Positions 33,061-45,236 of a stretch of 64,000 nucleotides of DNA are shown here, piece after piece. This DNA is from Gracilaria gracilis (taxonomy: Eukaryota; Rhodophyta; Florideophyceae; Gracilariales; Gracilariaceae). The position numbers and the translations under genes are program-made. The notes below the pieces were generated by a model. It saw only the letters and a program-made list of their open reading frames with translations, did not search any database and was not told the origin of the DNA. The stretch covers positions 124,001 through 188,000 of the forward strand of contig JARGSG010000093.1 of the NCBI GenBank assembly GCA_030374805.1. Reading direction: 5' to 3'. How positions within the stretch are numbered: position 1 is the first letter of the stretch; every line of letters starts with the position of its first letter.

Positions 33061-35588
33061 TTGCAAAGTAATGGGCAAACCACTGGAAACGGAATTGGAA
33101 AAACTACAGGAACTAGATGATACCGAGATTCTTTCTGACTTACTAATCGCTCAGACTACTGAAACAGACGCTGCAGATCAGCTCCAGCGTATCACGCTTG
33201 AAGAGCTGTTGCGTGAACAATTGACGGATGCTTTCTGCACGGCTATCCGCTCTCGCCTTAGCCGGGGGGAAAGGTTGCCTTTTAGTCTCGAGGATCGGGA
33301 TGTTTTAGTTCGAACAGTCGAGAAGCGTGAGCAGATTGTGATACCACACTCACTCAAGAACAGGGTACTGCATTTGGCTCAGTACTTGCAATTTTCTGGT
33401 CATCCAGGTGGTACAAAGCCGTATCTCAGCCTCAGAAGAGATTTCTACTATCTCACGTTGGCTTTGGACTCTCATGCAACAGGTAAGTTGTGTCCGACGT
33501 GCGCGAAGAACCACGTCAAATTCTGGAAGAAAGAAAAGTCACCGAAGCTCTTCCCGGCGACTGAGTCTTTGCAGTACGTGAGTATCGATATACTTGGGGA
33601 GTTGAATCGCTCAAAGCGAGGAAATAGATACCTTTTGGTAATTACGGACCGCTTTTCTAAGCTGGTACGAACTGTGCCGCTTAAACGGATCACTGCCACC
33701 GTGATAGCACGAGAGTTTATCAATCACTGGGTTTACTAATACGAACCACAGGATACTCTTCTCTCAGACAATGGTAAGCAATTCGTTGCACGAATCTTTC
33801 AGATATATGTGAGATACTGGGCATTCGAAACGTGTTTACGACGAGGTACCACCGACAGTGTAATGGTGAAGTGCAACGGTACAACCGAACTATTTTGCCC
33901 GCTCTACGGCATTGCATTGCATATCATCCGAGAGACTGTGGTTTGTATAAATATACACTTTGCTACGCGTACAATACGCAGGTTCAATCGAATACGAAGT
34001 TAGCGCCATTCGACTTGGTACTATCTCGACAACCGCCGGCCTTAGCAATCGAAATTGGCTCGCGCAGGACTTGAAGCGAAGACACACCGACGCCTGCTCA
34101 GTTTCACCTACGCTGGAGGGACGAGTAACGCAAACGCGCGCCACAAGCTGCAAAGGAAATGGGGAGGGCCCAGGAGCTCTACATACGCAATTACGATGCA
34201 GCGCTACGACCGGTCATCCCGGATCTTCAAGTCTGAGGACACTTTTTGGTGAGACTAGGGAAAATGGACGGGAGGAAACCCGGACAGGAAGAAGAGGAAT
34301 TGAAACGCCATCACAAACTAGCGCCAATTGAAACAGGACCGCACGAAGTCGTAGAGTTCAAAGACGAGACCGTTGTCATCCGGAGTGGTGAGGAGGTGGA
34401 GCGCGTTTCACGCGACAGGGTAGTGGGACCATTACATACAAAAGCTGAAGCTCGGCGAGGGTAGAAACAGCGTGTAGACACGAATGAGCACGGGACACAG
34501 CCACCCGTGGCGTCGGAGTGTTCTGATTTGCCTCCCCGTGTCCGATTGATTTCCCAGAAGTTTCCACTCGGCAGAACTACTGTGGAAAGCCGTCGTGACA
34601 AGTTGGGAGGCAGATTGAAGCCAAAAGGTACCCCTGTGCGCAATATTATAGACTCAGGTTGTCCTGCAATGGCATGCAACGCAGCGCGCACTGTGGACAC
34701 ACCGCTCGTGAGAGGCTCCGCACTGGAGGTTACTACGCTCACCAAGGTGGCACCTGAGATCTCCCATATGGAGCCGGACACCCCTATCGCAGGGTATCGT
34801 GATAAACGCACTCCAACCCGCAAAAGTCAGCACGAAGGTAGAGACTATGCCGCGGTCGGCCCCCTCGCTCCGTCCACCGATCCGAGGGTACAAAGCGTGA
34901 TGAGACTATAGTCACTGAGAAGCATCAGGAGCACAAGGATGTGAAGGGAGTGGAAAGACCACAGAGGAAGGTTGTAATGGCGGAGACTACCGCGGAGGGA
35001 GCTGTGCAATAAGAGGTGATCCCCATTGAGAGGGCAATAATACCCCTCGAAAAAGAAGCACCCTCGCGGGTGGACCTCAGGTGTACAGCGACGACTGACG
35101 TCGCGTTCTCCCCAGAAGAATCGGATACACCGAACATGAGGTTGGTGGCGTCGGCCACCCCGGAACGAAGTAGGGAACCAAGGTGGTTGGCCCTAAAGCA
35201 ACAGATGGTAAAGAGACCTGTCGCTCGCGGCCACGCGGCAAAGGAAACCGACGCACCAGATGGGGGAATCGAGGAGACTCGGGATGTCACACACAAGAGA
35301 GGTGAGAAGCAATTCGCAAACGAGAACAGGCCTTAGGCCCCTGAGACATCCAGAAATGAGGACGGGTACGTCATTGAACGCATTGTAGCTCACGATAGCG
35401 ATGGAAATGGCGACAGTCTATTGTTCAGAGTCCGTCGATACAGATATGTGCCCAAGGACGATACATGGGAGCCCATACGTAACCTGCCACGATCTCACGT
35501 GCTAGCGTACTGTAAACGCACGAAACTGTCCGTGCCAGACAATATCAATTACGCTATTGTCGATTTAATTTTCTCAAAGGAGAATTAA
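33061..35588 (+). pseudogene. Gypsy integrase, C-terminal module and chromodomain
   Basis: The integrase zinc domain shows SGHPGGTKPYLSLRRDFYY with CPTC. The core has VSIDILGEL near 33.59 kb, LLSDNGKQFVARIF near 33.76 kb, and, after a frameshift near 33.83 kb, NGEVQRYNRTIL with the catalytic Glu. The C-terminal module reads HKLAPIETGPHEVVEFKDET near 34.32 kb. After about 290 codons of low-conservation linker with a few stops comes a chromodomain at about 35,360-35,530 (VIERIVAHDSDG, then LFRVRRYRYVPKDDTWEPI). The frame ends with TAA at 35,588. The domain order matches the fragment at the window's left edge. Confidence 0.85.
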
Positions 35589-35790
35589 GAAGCTGGAATC
35601 CCAATTGAGACAGGTCGTGAAGTACAACTCGGAGATGGAAAAGGAAGGAAGTCATGAGTGACGGAGAACGTCATGAACAGCATGAAGATGATGAAGATGA
35701 AGAAGATGAATCAAGAAGGTTGCAAAAGTGTGTGTTTATTACAAGATCATCCTGTCAAACAAGTGGTGATGACGTCTAATCACCGCTAAG

Positions 35791-38040
35791 TTACGAACCC
35801 GTATCAAGATTGCTACCGCCAGGGCGATTGGGCAAAAGAGATAGCATCTGCTGCGGACCGCTCGGAATCTGATCGAACGGGACACCGAAGTCGATGAAGA
35901 AAAGCTTCAGGACACTTAGCTCAGCCTCGTTCACCACACTTGTTAGTGCTTTGGGCGCAGGAGTCGTGTCCGACACAGGGACCAGGACCGGCTCGACGTC
36001 GTCATCCACTGCTAGGACTGGCTCGTTGATGTCAGCATTCTCCATTTCCTCGTCGTCGTACTCGACTTCGTTTAACTCGTCGACCCGTACACCCGAACTT
36101 ACCGAGGCCGGTTCGAACAGAAAACCAGTGGAGTGAGTGGGTGGCATCGCTCGCGGATTCTCGCACATATTTTTGGCTTGTTCGCCATCAATTTGCAGGC
36201 TCGTCCAGGGATAGTACCACAAAAAGTCGCCACCGGGACCTGTCCTCCCAGGAAAGTGATCCGAGCGAGGCTTTTCTCGAGCATTCTGGTTCGTAGGGAC
36301 AAGTGTCCAGTTGGTCTGGTCCATGATATCCGACAAACTGTGTAATTCTTCCTTGTCAGTGCGTGAACCAAACACGAAGGAAAGATCGAGCTCTCTCGCA
36401 TAACGTCTGGCTGTCGGATTCATTTACCACAACTGGTAAGTGTCATAGACGTCCTAAAGGACATAAGCGGCCATCTTCGTGATGAAATCTGTGTAGAAAA
36501 CCGCCCAAGAACCGAGAAACGGGTCGTTTGTCAGTTGAGAACACAACTAGATCAAGGCAGTAGAGAGCTCCACAGCGCAACCGTGATGACTCTCGATCTC
36601 GTGCCAATGTCTTGGAATGGGAACATAGTGACCGATGCGCGAAGGATACCGAATTCGGTTGATTTCAAGCATCTAATATGGAACCAAGTATCCAATTCTC
36701 GACCTTGAGCGTCACTCCCACCACATAAATTCCCAATAAGGTATGTCGCGCTTGCAAAAGTAGCGAAACTTTGCATGGAGCTGGGGATTGTCGAAGCAGA
36801 GGGCGGCATTGGAAACGCAGCGTACACCGCGCCACTGTTGGACACCCCTAGGAAAAAAAAGTTTTATAAATGGCGCACTACGTTTTGCAAAAAGTAACAA
36901 ATGGCGTAGAAAAGCGTTGTCTTTATTTAAGAGATGGCGCATAAATTTCATGCTCTACGCCATTTCACCGCCATTTATAGCATGATGTAAACAAAGATCT
37001 ACGCCATTTTTGACACTTTTCATAAATGGCGTACACATATTGAATAACATTTAATACCTCAAATACGAGTGCTGAAAACTTATGTATTATTTGTGCGCTA
37101 ATTATAAAAAGGTGCAGAAATGGCGTAAATCTTTGTGTACATCATGCTATAAATGGCGGTGAAATGGCGTAAAGCATGAAATTTATGCGCCATCTCTTAG
37201 ATAAAAGCAACGCTTTTCTACGCCATTTGTTACTTTTTGCCAAACGTAGTGCGCCATTTATAAAACTTTTTTTCCTAGGGCACCCAGATTGGCCACGTTC
37301 TCGACATAAGAGTACGATTCGCCCTTGATACTGCCATTCCAGGCATCGAATTTCCAATCTTCATTTAGGAGAACCGGTCCGATAGTGCGGCGCATCCACA
37401 TGTACACAAGACGGACCAACTGTCTGTGGGCTTCTGCCATGGTCTGGTTACCGAAGCTACTTATCGCACTGTCCTGAACAGTGCAGCGGCTAAGCTAATC
37501 GTCAGTGTACAACGCGAACCCCATTAGGGCATCGACCGGCGACCACATAGTCTCCAATGATATTTTCGTTGCTGACGGCCGCCGGGAAAAACCGCGGAGC
37601 GCGGGCGTACATCGCCAGATGTTGTAGTGGATCCAAGCCGACCAGTTCGGAGTACCGCGGGAAAGTGCCAGCACCGTGAGTTGTGGCGGGCGGAGCCGCT
37701 GAACTGCCCACCAGATACGCTGGAGTATCGCTGGACAACACTTGCGGTAGCGGAGCCGTTTGAGATACTGACACTGGCAGATTCTGGGAAGCAGGAAGCT
37801 GCTACGGTCCGTCAAGATCGTCATAGAATGTTGGAGGGTTGACCACATACTGTGGAGGGTTGCTCTTCGTAGAGAAACGAAGTTGAGAGGCAAGGTGGCT
37901 TGTTGCGTTAAGGAGGTAACCAAGGGTGGTAGCGAGTGGAGAATGCGTCGGTGTAATGACGACAAAAGAGTCGGGAAACAGAAGTGAAATTGAGAGAAGT
38001 GCCTAAGTAGAGCTTGCGTCGCGGTTGCTTCGCTCTTAAC
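35791..38040 (-). pseudogene. Antisense gene remnant between Gypsy pol and 3' LTR
   Basis: Protein-like sequence can be followed on the minus strand through several frames. It starts at 37,774-37,502 (FPRYSELVGLDPLQHLAMYA, IGDYVVAGRCPNG). It continues at 37,440-37,290 (VYMWMRRTIGPVLLNEDWKF, SYSYVENVANLG) and, after the MITE, at 36,845-36,712 (CVSNAALCFDNPQLHAKFRY). It then reaches a 210-codon frame at 36,423-35,791 that starts MNPTARRYARELDLSFVFGS and becomes acidic. The text on the two sides of the MITE fits one protein. I recognise no family. Since it lies inside the LTRs on the opposite strand to pol, it may be an antisense accessory gene of this element, or an older nested insertion. Confidence 0.5.
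36846..37280 (-). mobile_element. Foldback MITE, copy 2, nested in the Gypsy element
   Basis: 435 bp, CCCTAGGAAAAAAA...TTTTTTTCCTAGGG, flanked by CAC on both sides (36,843-36,845 and 37,281-37,283), a 3-bp target duplication. Its reverse complement differs from copy 3 at only about three positions. It interrupts the antisense gene remnant. Near-identity with copy 3, against a heavily decayed host element, indicates much more recent movement. Confidence 0.93.
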
Positions 38041-38048
38041 ATGGCGTA

Positions 38049-38796
38049 TGTAGCATTCAAGATGCATGATAAATCGTCATTGCGAAACGATACAAGTCGA
38101 TGTCAGCGCTCATACTAAATGAGTAAGAATCGAGCTCGTTATCAAGAAGTTGTGAGAAGGGATGCTTCCTGGGAAGACGTGAAATGGAGATTCTTGCAGG
38201 GATACTGCTCAGCAGTGCGCCTATAGTGGCCGCCGCCAAATAATTTTAACTCTTTATTTTAGAATTAGACTATAGTGGAACGCCATGCATAGGCATATTA
38301 CAGTGCAAATCTATTCGGCCCGCTGGCCTATGAAAAAGGAAAGAGCGCAGGTGAGGACGGCGGAGGCCAATCAACAACAAACTTCGTTCTAAAGTGGTAA
38401 TCTTTGGAATCCTAGAGTTGCTGTGTACTACGGAGCACCCATAGTATCAGTGCTTGGCTGCACCTGAGCTATAGCTCCTGTCCCGAGAATCTCCTCCACT
38501 GTTGCTGTGTTTTTGTCTGTTTTACGCCGTGTGTGCTGTGAGTCGTGTGTGTTTTATGTGTTTTGTGTGTTTTGGTCACAGGAGTGTCCGATCGTGGATC
38601 ACCCGGACGTCTATCCGTACTTCAGTGCCGGGCGCCCCGTCGTGACCACACGTGATTTAGCTGATGCTTCTTTTCACGGTACTCACACCTTAGTTCTAGG
38701 CCCGTCCCTCGCAAGGCAACATCCAGCCTGTGCAGTCGTTTCAGTGGTTTTCCAACCGCTACCAAGGAGCCCTGCACCTGCTAGTGGTATAACACA
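38049..38796 (+). repeat. 3' LTR of the Gypsy chromovirus
   Basis: 748 bp, TGTAGCATTC...TATAACACA, colinear with the 5' LTR. A frame that begins at 38,507 and runs past the LTR end to 38,965 is not supported as a gene. Confidence 0.93.
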
Positions 38797-38909
38797 TTAC
38801 CTACATGGGTATCGTCAATTTGGCTCGAGTCCGTATGTAGATCTGAAACTATGGCAGGTGCTAGAAGCTTGGATTCAGGACGAGAAAGAGAGCGACCGTT
38901 TTTGTGCTG

Positions 38910-39539
38910 ATGGACGCCTTTGCTGGGGGTATTCATCGACGCTCAGAAGTCCTAAATGGCCTTAACTTTCCGAGATGTGATGCGTTTGGTCGTACAATGC
39001 CTTTCCATTGCAGTACGCTATGTCCAATGACAGTTGCGCTGTCATTTGGAGCTAAAGTGGTGTATATTTGTCGGCTCCTGTCTGCTGGGAATCCTGCCCA
39101 GGAGGTTCCGCTCCAATACGTGGTTAGGATGCAGCGTTACGGCGTCTGTTCAGGCGTCCGATCTGGGGTTGGGCTCCATTTTACTATGCGATATGGGTTC
39201 TGGATGACTTCTTTGCTCCTCTCGCATTTGGAGGATATCTTTTATCGTCCAGCTCTCTTGATTACGGCTCCAGTACGGGTGAAAGAGGTGTTCGATTACA
39301 TATCTTACAGGATAAGTTTCTCTGATGTTGCGCTAACGGTCTCTGACATCGTCGTAGACGACGTATACTCACGTGAGATAGGGGCAGGGAAAGCCCCAAG
39401 CCATTGCGTCCCGACAGCTACACCGTTACGCTATTTTGCCAGGGTGGCGTTTCTATTTTGTGCATGCATACCGTGTACATGTGAATCTGGTTTGTTGTGT
39501 CTGAGCAATTTGGGCACCAAAATTGGTAACGGTGTATGA
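38910..39539 (+). CDS. Hypothetical ORF next to the Gypsy 3' LTR
   Basis: From ATG 38,910 about 209 codons stay open to 39,539. The composition is ordinary (GGIHRRSEVLNGLNFPRCDA, VFDYISYRISFSDVALTVSD) with 9 Cys scattered through. Upstream, another frame reads SSPYVDLKLWQVLEAWIQDE, so the gene may begin earlier and be frameshifted near 38,905. No family is recognised. Its last 90 bp overlap the minus-strand MULE frame, so one of the two is spurious there. It may be a pre-existing sequence into which the Gypsy element inserted. Confidence 0.3.
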   Translation: MDAFAGGIHRRSEVLNGLNFPRCDAFGRTMPFHCSTLCPMTVALSFGAKVVYICRLLSAGNPAQEVPLQYVVRMQRYGVCSGVRSGVGLHFTMRYGFWMTSLLLSHLEDIFYRPALLITAPVRVKEVFDYISYRISFSDVALTVSDIVVDDVYSREIGAGKAPSHCVPTATPLRYFARVAFLFCACIPCTCESGLLCLSNLGTKIGNGV

Positions 39540-41738
39540 GCAGAGTGTGAAAACGACTAGCAGCTGCTCTGATGCCACCTCGAGATCCTTCATATCAATA
39601 TCATAATTGAAAGGAGCGTCATGGGTAGGAAGTACCACAGCGTTGGTTACTCCGTAGTACATGGAGAATCTAGCGGCTTGCCCCAGAAAATTTTCGACAC
39701 TATAGAAAGTGAAGGTCTGCACCAGGCGTCTCGCTGTATTCAACGAAAAGGGTAGTCCAGACATTAAGAGCCTAGTGTTGCTTTTCTTCGTCGTTCCCCT
39801 TTTAATCGCTTCAAAGAGGCGGTAATAACAAGAGGAACTTTCGAGAACGGGATATCTTCACTTAATATGCTGTGACGGTATCGACAATGTGATGATTTGC
39901 TGTACCCGCTGCCCCGTAACTGGAAGCGATACGACACTTTTACATTTTTGTCGCAACGGAAAAGAAGCGAGGGGTTCTCATGTTACACGAAATTGTACCA
40001 TTTTGGGTGGTCATGTTGAGGTGCAAAAGAATTAGTGCATGAAATGGGTCCTCCTGTCCTGGAATATCTCAAAAGTCACGCTTTTGCGCAGGTCCTACAG
40101 CTCGCGCATCATGTCCTCTTCATCTGAGGATCTTCAAATGAATTTGCACCATCGTTAAGTGTTTAGGGCTTGGTTCTGATTCAATTGAAAGTCATCGTGG
40201 AAGACGGATGAGCTCGAGAACACGACCCTTATTGCTGCCAATGGGGCGGCTCATTGAGCCACGTTGAAAGAAGGCGTAGATACGTGCACAAAAGCCTTGA
40301 AGTGGTGGAGTTTCCATGTAAAGCTCTCCTTCGTTTCGTTTCCAATGTACCCCATGAAGTAGATATGCATATAACCAACATTATTTCTTTCGTTTATGCT
40401 CAAAATAGGGAAACCGAACCGGTTGGAAATAGCATTGCAGTCCACGGACACCCCTGGTATGATACCATACTGTTCATAGTCCGTAAACCAATCCCCTGAA
40501 CACCAGGCTACATATTGGAGGTCACTTCAAGTATTATTCCGAGAGAAGACCTTGTAGTCGGGGTTGCCCGACGTCATTTGAATGAGCTTTTGATCGTGCT
40601 GAAGGCATTCTTTGTCCTTTGGGTATCGCGAGTCAAAAAGATATGGAAGGGGTTCCCTGAAGAGCTCTCTTTCTACCTTAACCTCGTTCTTGCTCTCTAT
40701 CAACTTCAGTACAACTTGATATTTCAGATGGAGATTGTTGCGCAGGTGGGTTTGAGCTTCAAACTGCACAGTATGACACATTTTACGGAGCACGACAGGA
40801 AGTTTGGCAGAATGATTGTGGTGCGCCCTGGAGAAGTCCAGAGTGAATACGAACTGTTGTGCGCTTGTGTTTGACAAACTTACTCTTCAAATTTTGGAAG
40901 TGTATGGGCAGTTGTAATGTTCTGCAAACTTAGAGGAGCATTTTAGATATTCGCGTGACAATATCTTCTTCCTGTACTCGTCCTCTTCATACTTAGAGTC
41001 TCGAATAAATAGTTTGAAACCAAAGTACTCCGCTATATATTGGAGATGATGCAATAACTGATGTTGAGTGCGGGATTTCATTTGATCGATGAACGCTACG
41101 AACCCTCGGCGGACCCATTTCTCCGCTGGATAATCGCCACTGCATGTAGAACTGTTCGTGTCACCATCTTCATCACCCGGCCTCAATCTTCTCTCCACTT
41201 GTTTACCACCAGCGCCCATTCCAGGTTCTCCGCCCTATTCCATACTTCCACCAGTAAGATGGAATGCAGGAGAGTTATCTGACTTCTAAGCCACGATCAT
41301 AGCCATTTTATAGATTACAATAAATGTTATGGTTATAAAGATGAAAAAGTACTTGCTCCTGTTTCTTCAAATTCTTCTGCCTCACTTCATCAGTTATATA
41401 TATGACTGACCTGTAATTGGAGGCGAGTGTAGGGGGATCAGGCTGTACTTCTAGGGAAGGGTTAGATCCTCTACTTCTGTTCACCCCCACATCTTCGGAA
41501 CCTTCACGGCTACACTCATCGCTGACAACCATAACATCCCCCTTCACAGCTCTCCGGTCATTGGGAGGGTTCAGGTATTCCCCATCCTTCTTTTCCACTC
41601 TATCCATCACAATGTTGGAACGTGATGGCATTGAAGGGAAAAAATCTTCTTCATCAGAGAGAAATCCTCTCCTTGTGAAACATTCCTTATTATCGAAATG
41701 TATACCTGCATTCTTTTCTAGAGAATCAAATGTGAAAT
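39453..41738 (-). pseudogene. MULE-type transposase 1
   Basis: Pieces on the minus strand. An acidic N-terminal region begins before 41,740 (the LINE truncates it). Then come 41,219-40,887 (KYEEDEYRKKILSREYLKCS, FAR1-like region) and 40,877-40,527 (TLDFSRAHHNHSAKLPVVLR). The core follows, LQYVAWCSGDWFTDYEQYGI leading to IPGVSVDCNAISNRFGFPIL, then MGYIGNETKESFTWKLHHFK at 40,451-40,251. After a decayed stretch, 39,764-39,453 matches the C-terminal region of the second MULE (GVTNAVVLPTHDAPFNYDID against FLILPTRDAAFQCQLDTEV). MULE transposases are Mutator-superfamily DDE enzymes. Motif order matches the copy at 48-50 kb. Inactivated by many stops. Confidence 0.65.
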
Positions 41739-41739
41739 A

Positions 41740-44700
41740 TGGTATTCGTAAAAAGAAGTGAAGGGGTTCCTGAGAGGGTGGAGCTGTCAGGAATTGACAT
41801 GGAGACCTATTTCGAAAGCACGGTCCGACATGTTTTAAATACATCAGGAGTGCCAACCAGAACAAAGCCATCCAGCGGAACTCAAAGTGCCATAGATATA
41901 ACTGTAGTACCATCACGATGGATTCCATAACCCAGTTGGGAGGCCAAAGAAAACCCATTCTCTGATCATCATCCCATTTTCATCACAGCAATCTCCCTTC
42001 CCTTTAAAGAGAAAGAGATGCTGCGATGCAGTCTCAGGAAGGTGGATTGGGATGCCTATCAGAAACGAGTTACAGAAGAACTTGGCATGCGCCCAGTGGA
42101 TGAAAACTGGAGTATTGAGAGAGAGAACAAAGAGCTCGTCGAAGCAATAACAGCATCAGCGAAGGAAATTGTACCCAAAGGATGGATGCGACGTAGGACA
42201 CCGTGGTGGTGTGAGGAAGCCTCTTTGGAAGTCCAAGATTGGACAGAAGCTTGGGAAAAATGGCACAGGAATCCAGACGAAGAAACAACATGTAGACTTC
42301 AAAAGATCCGTAGGGAGACCGCAAAAGTGATTGAAAGACTCAATAGAGAAACTTGGATGGACTTCGTAGCCAGACTTGAGCCCGATGCAGACGACCTAAA
42401 TTATGGAGGCTGTTAAAAGCAATGGAAACCAGCAGAGGAACCTCAACAGCCATGTGTCTACCAAATGACCAGTCTTGGTCAGATGGAAGAAGAGCACGAT
42501 GGTTTTTGCGAACGGAGCTCCGCAAGGCTGGATCCCTGGGAAAGAACTACGAATGACGAAACAAGTATTGAAAGGCCCTAGACCACTACGCTATAGAGGT
42601 TGGGGACGAAGCTCCAAAACTTTTTGAAATAAAACACCTGAAAAGCGTACTCCACGAAATGGATGAGAAGCGAGCTTCAAGACCAGACGAAGTAGAAATA
42701 GCGTTTCTAAAGAGACTCCCAGAGAAAGGGCTAGCAAGGCTCTTGTGGCTTGTCAATAGAACATACATTGAGGATGTAACACCGAGAAAGTGGGTGATAG
42801 CAGCACTGGTTCCAATCGGAGATCCAGAGGCTCGCGGTGGTTCCCACCCACTTTCACTAACCCCAGTGGTTGCCAGGGCAGCAGCAAGCCTAATCCAAAA
42901 AGTGGTCATGTAATGGCTGGAGCCCAACTTACCCCCGCAGCAAGCAGGATTCAGAATGGGAGGAAACATGGAAGAGCACGTAGCTGTGCTCACTGAGAGC
43001 ATCACGAACGGGTGGGATGAGAAAAATCAAACGCTTGCGGCGTTCTGTGACTTTTCTAAAGCATACTATTGCGTTCCAAATCATCTCTTATTCAAAAATC
43101 TGAGAAAAATGGGCTGCCAGTCCCACTTATTGAGGTGGCTACGAAGTTTTGTAATGGATAAAAGATGGAAGTGCCGATAGAAATCTGCATTCAGACCAGA
43201 GGCCCTAGTGCCACACGGGCTCCCACAAGGAGGTACTCTGTCACCAGGGCTATGGATAGCGTTTCTCGCTGACCTGCCGTCCAAAATCAACAAAGTAGGA
43301 CACAATGTCAAAGTAAGCCTCTTCGCCGACGACACCACAATGTGGGTGACTGACTCAACACCTGAACATTGCAAGAAAGAACTTCTGGATGCCTCGCAAA
43401 CGCTCGAGCATTACTGTGAATAAAATGACATACTTATTAACCCAAGTAAAACAGTCTTGGTCCCCTTCACTAATAGTAGGTGGGAGAAACAACCAGAACG
43501 ATATGCAATGGAGTTGGGGGGAGCCGAGGTGAAGCCGATTGAATGTGCTCGGTTTCTTATATTGCTGCTTGACTCAAGACTGAATTTCCAGGGCCAATTG
43601 GATCTCATCGCTTCAAGGTAGAGATTACGAAACAACCTTATGCGGTGTCTGACAGGCAGATCTTGGGATGCCAATTGAAACACAATGGGCACTATCAGGA
43701 ACGGGTTTGCAGAGCCTCTGGTGGCATATGCGGCGGGGTCGGTCATACAGAATGGTTTCAAATCAGAAGTTCAGGCAGAGAAAGTAGGGCAAAACGAGGC
43801 TGTCCGCATCGAAACTGGTTGCGTTGCTTCAACCCCTGTGGCCAAGCTGCAAGAAGTAGTGAATTTGCCACCAATCCAAGGTATCGCAAAAGCCAAGGCC
43901 GCTCTGTTTTATGAAAGAACATTACGGCATGAATCCAACCCTCCGCTTAAGGCGGAGCTGCTTTCGATGGTTGCAGAAAGAATCAGAAGGTCCCGTTCGA
44001 CGCTAGAGCCCGTCGCGGAGGACCATCTTACCACTCTCTGTATAACTCAGGTGCAAAATCAAAAGCCTCTTCCAGAAGAGGTGGGCCTGTTTTCTCTTCA
44101 TAACATACAGTTTGAAGCGGCAGCGTGTAGCAAAAGCGATACGGAAGTGGAACAGAGAAATGCAACAACACGACTACTTGCTATACTACCTGGGATATAT
44201 GGTGCGATGGGTCGGTCGGAAAATACGAAGGAGAAAAGGAATCGTCGTCAAAAAGGGTAGCACTGCAGTGGATTGAAGGACGGTTTGAAGGAACCGTACA
44301 CAAGGTTGAAAAAGAAGGCCCAAATGATGTTTGTGTCGAGACTTTCGGGAGAAAGACAGAACAAAAAGCCAACATATGGATAGAGTGTGACGATGGCTTT
44401 GAAATGTCGTACGAGATTGAGAGCGATGTCATGAGCATGAAAGATTGTGACGGTGATGGGATCCTTTATCGATACATGGCAGAAACAAAGGTAGGGGCGG
44501 GAGCATAATAGATCTAATGGAGTGGCACTATAGAGACCGAGAGTGCGGTGATACCCGCAGGTATAGGTGTGTGTTCTTATAAAGCAGAAGTACGAGCAAT
44601 GACAGCAGCCCTTTGTAAGTTATGCGACGCAGAAGTGGATATTGTGAGGATCTTTACATATTCAAATGCGCTTTTTCGAGCGCTACAGGGAAAGCTCAGG

Positions 44701-45236
44701 AAACAGTCAACGGGCTTGCAACATCTGGAAAAGATGCTGCACAAGCTCAGCCTCAGGAGCAAGGTATACTTCTGCTGGATTCCTAGTCATTATGGGGTTC
44801 CACAAAACGAGAGAGTAGATGCGCTTGCAGAGTCGGATTTGAAAATTTCTTTAGTGGAACAGTTTCGTGTACCGGTAGATTATGGAGACCTTCGCGCTTT
44901 GCTTGCTGCTCAGACGAAAAAAAAGAATGTCATGCCGTATAGCAGAGAAATGGGAGAAGAAGAAGTACGAAAAAACGAGATTATACTAGCAGAGTTTGCA
45001 ACCACACATTTACCAGCGTTACACCCCGTCGCATCGTACCTGGATAAGAAGGTGAAACGATGAAATTGTGGCATTGAGGTGAAAAAGGACGTGAAGCACG
45101 TGCTGTTTCGATGTTCTTTGACCAACGCAACGCGTCGTAATCAGTTGCCACCCGTTGAAGACAAGAAAGATTGGTCGCCAGTAGAGATGATAAGACAATG
45201 GCCACTGAAGGTTTTGGGCCTCTCTTAAGAGAGGGG
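41740..45236 (+). pseudogene. LINE (I/Jockey-like) ORF2, 5'-truncated: endonuclease end, RT, RNase H
   Basis: The left end carries only the last part of the APE endonuclease (SGTQSAIDITVVPSRWIP, then NPFSDHHPIFITAI near 41.97 kb). The linker (RRTPWWCEEASLEVQDWTEA) leads to RT: SRPDEVEIAFLKRLPEKGLA, TPRKWVIAALVPIG, QQAGFRMGGNMEEHVAVL, AAFCDFSKAYYCVPNHLL, VPHGLPQGGTLSPGLW and the catalytic loop VSLFADDTTMWV near 43.32 kb. RNase H follows at 44,548-45,063 (RIFTYSNALFRALQG, VYFCWIPSHYGVPQNERVDA) and a Cys/His knuckle (NCGIEVKKDVKHVLFRC). A reading frame with at least eight breaks indicates an old copy. 5' truncation is typical of target-primed reverse transcription; here it starts inside the MULE 1 gene. 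Confidence 0.85.

Larger units (their letters stand above)
27281..38796 (+). mobile_element. Gypsy chromovirus, 11.5 kb, both LTRs, decayed
   Basis: Two LTRs of exactly 748 bp bound the element; both start TGTAGCATTC and end TATAACACA. The 5 bp before it are TTATC and the 5 bp after it are TTACC, a target duplication with one mismatch. Inside on the plus strand lie gag, protease, RT, RNase H, integrase, an integrase C-terminal module and a chromodomain. After the chromodomain, 2.4 kb before the 3' LTR carry a decayed antisense frame. Many in-frame stops, LTRs that differ at roughly one base in ten by eye, and a nested MITE show an old insertion. Confidence 0.92.

Noticed and set aside
38507-38965. 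152-codon ORF crossing the end of the Gypsy 3' LTR
   Set aside because: About two thirds lies in the LTR, and the frame in the 5' LTR copy is not conserved beyond the LTR end.
41308-41958. 216-codon minus-strand ORF across the LINE boundary
   Set aside because: The part above 41,740 is antisense to recognisable LINE endonuclease; only the lower part fits the MULE 1 N-terminus.
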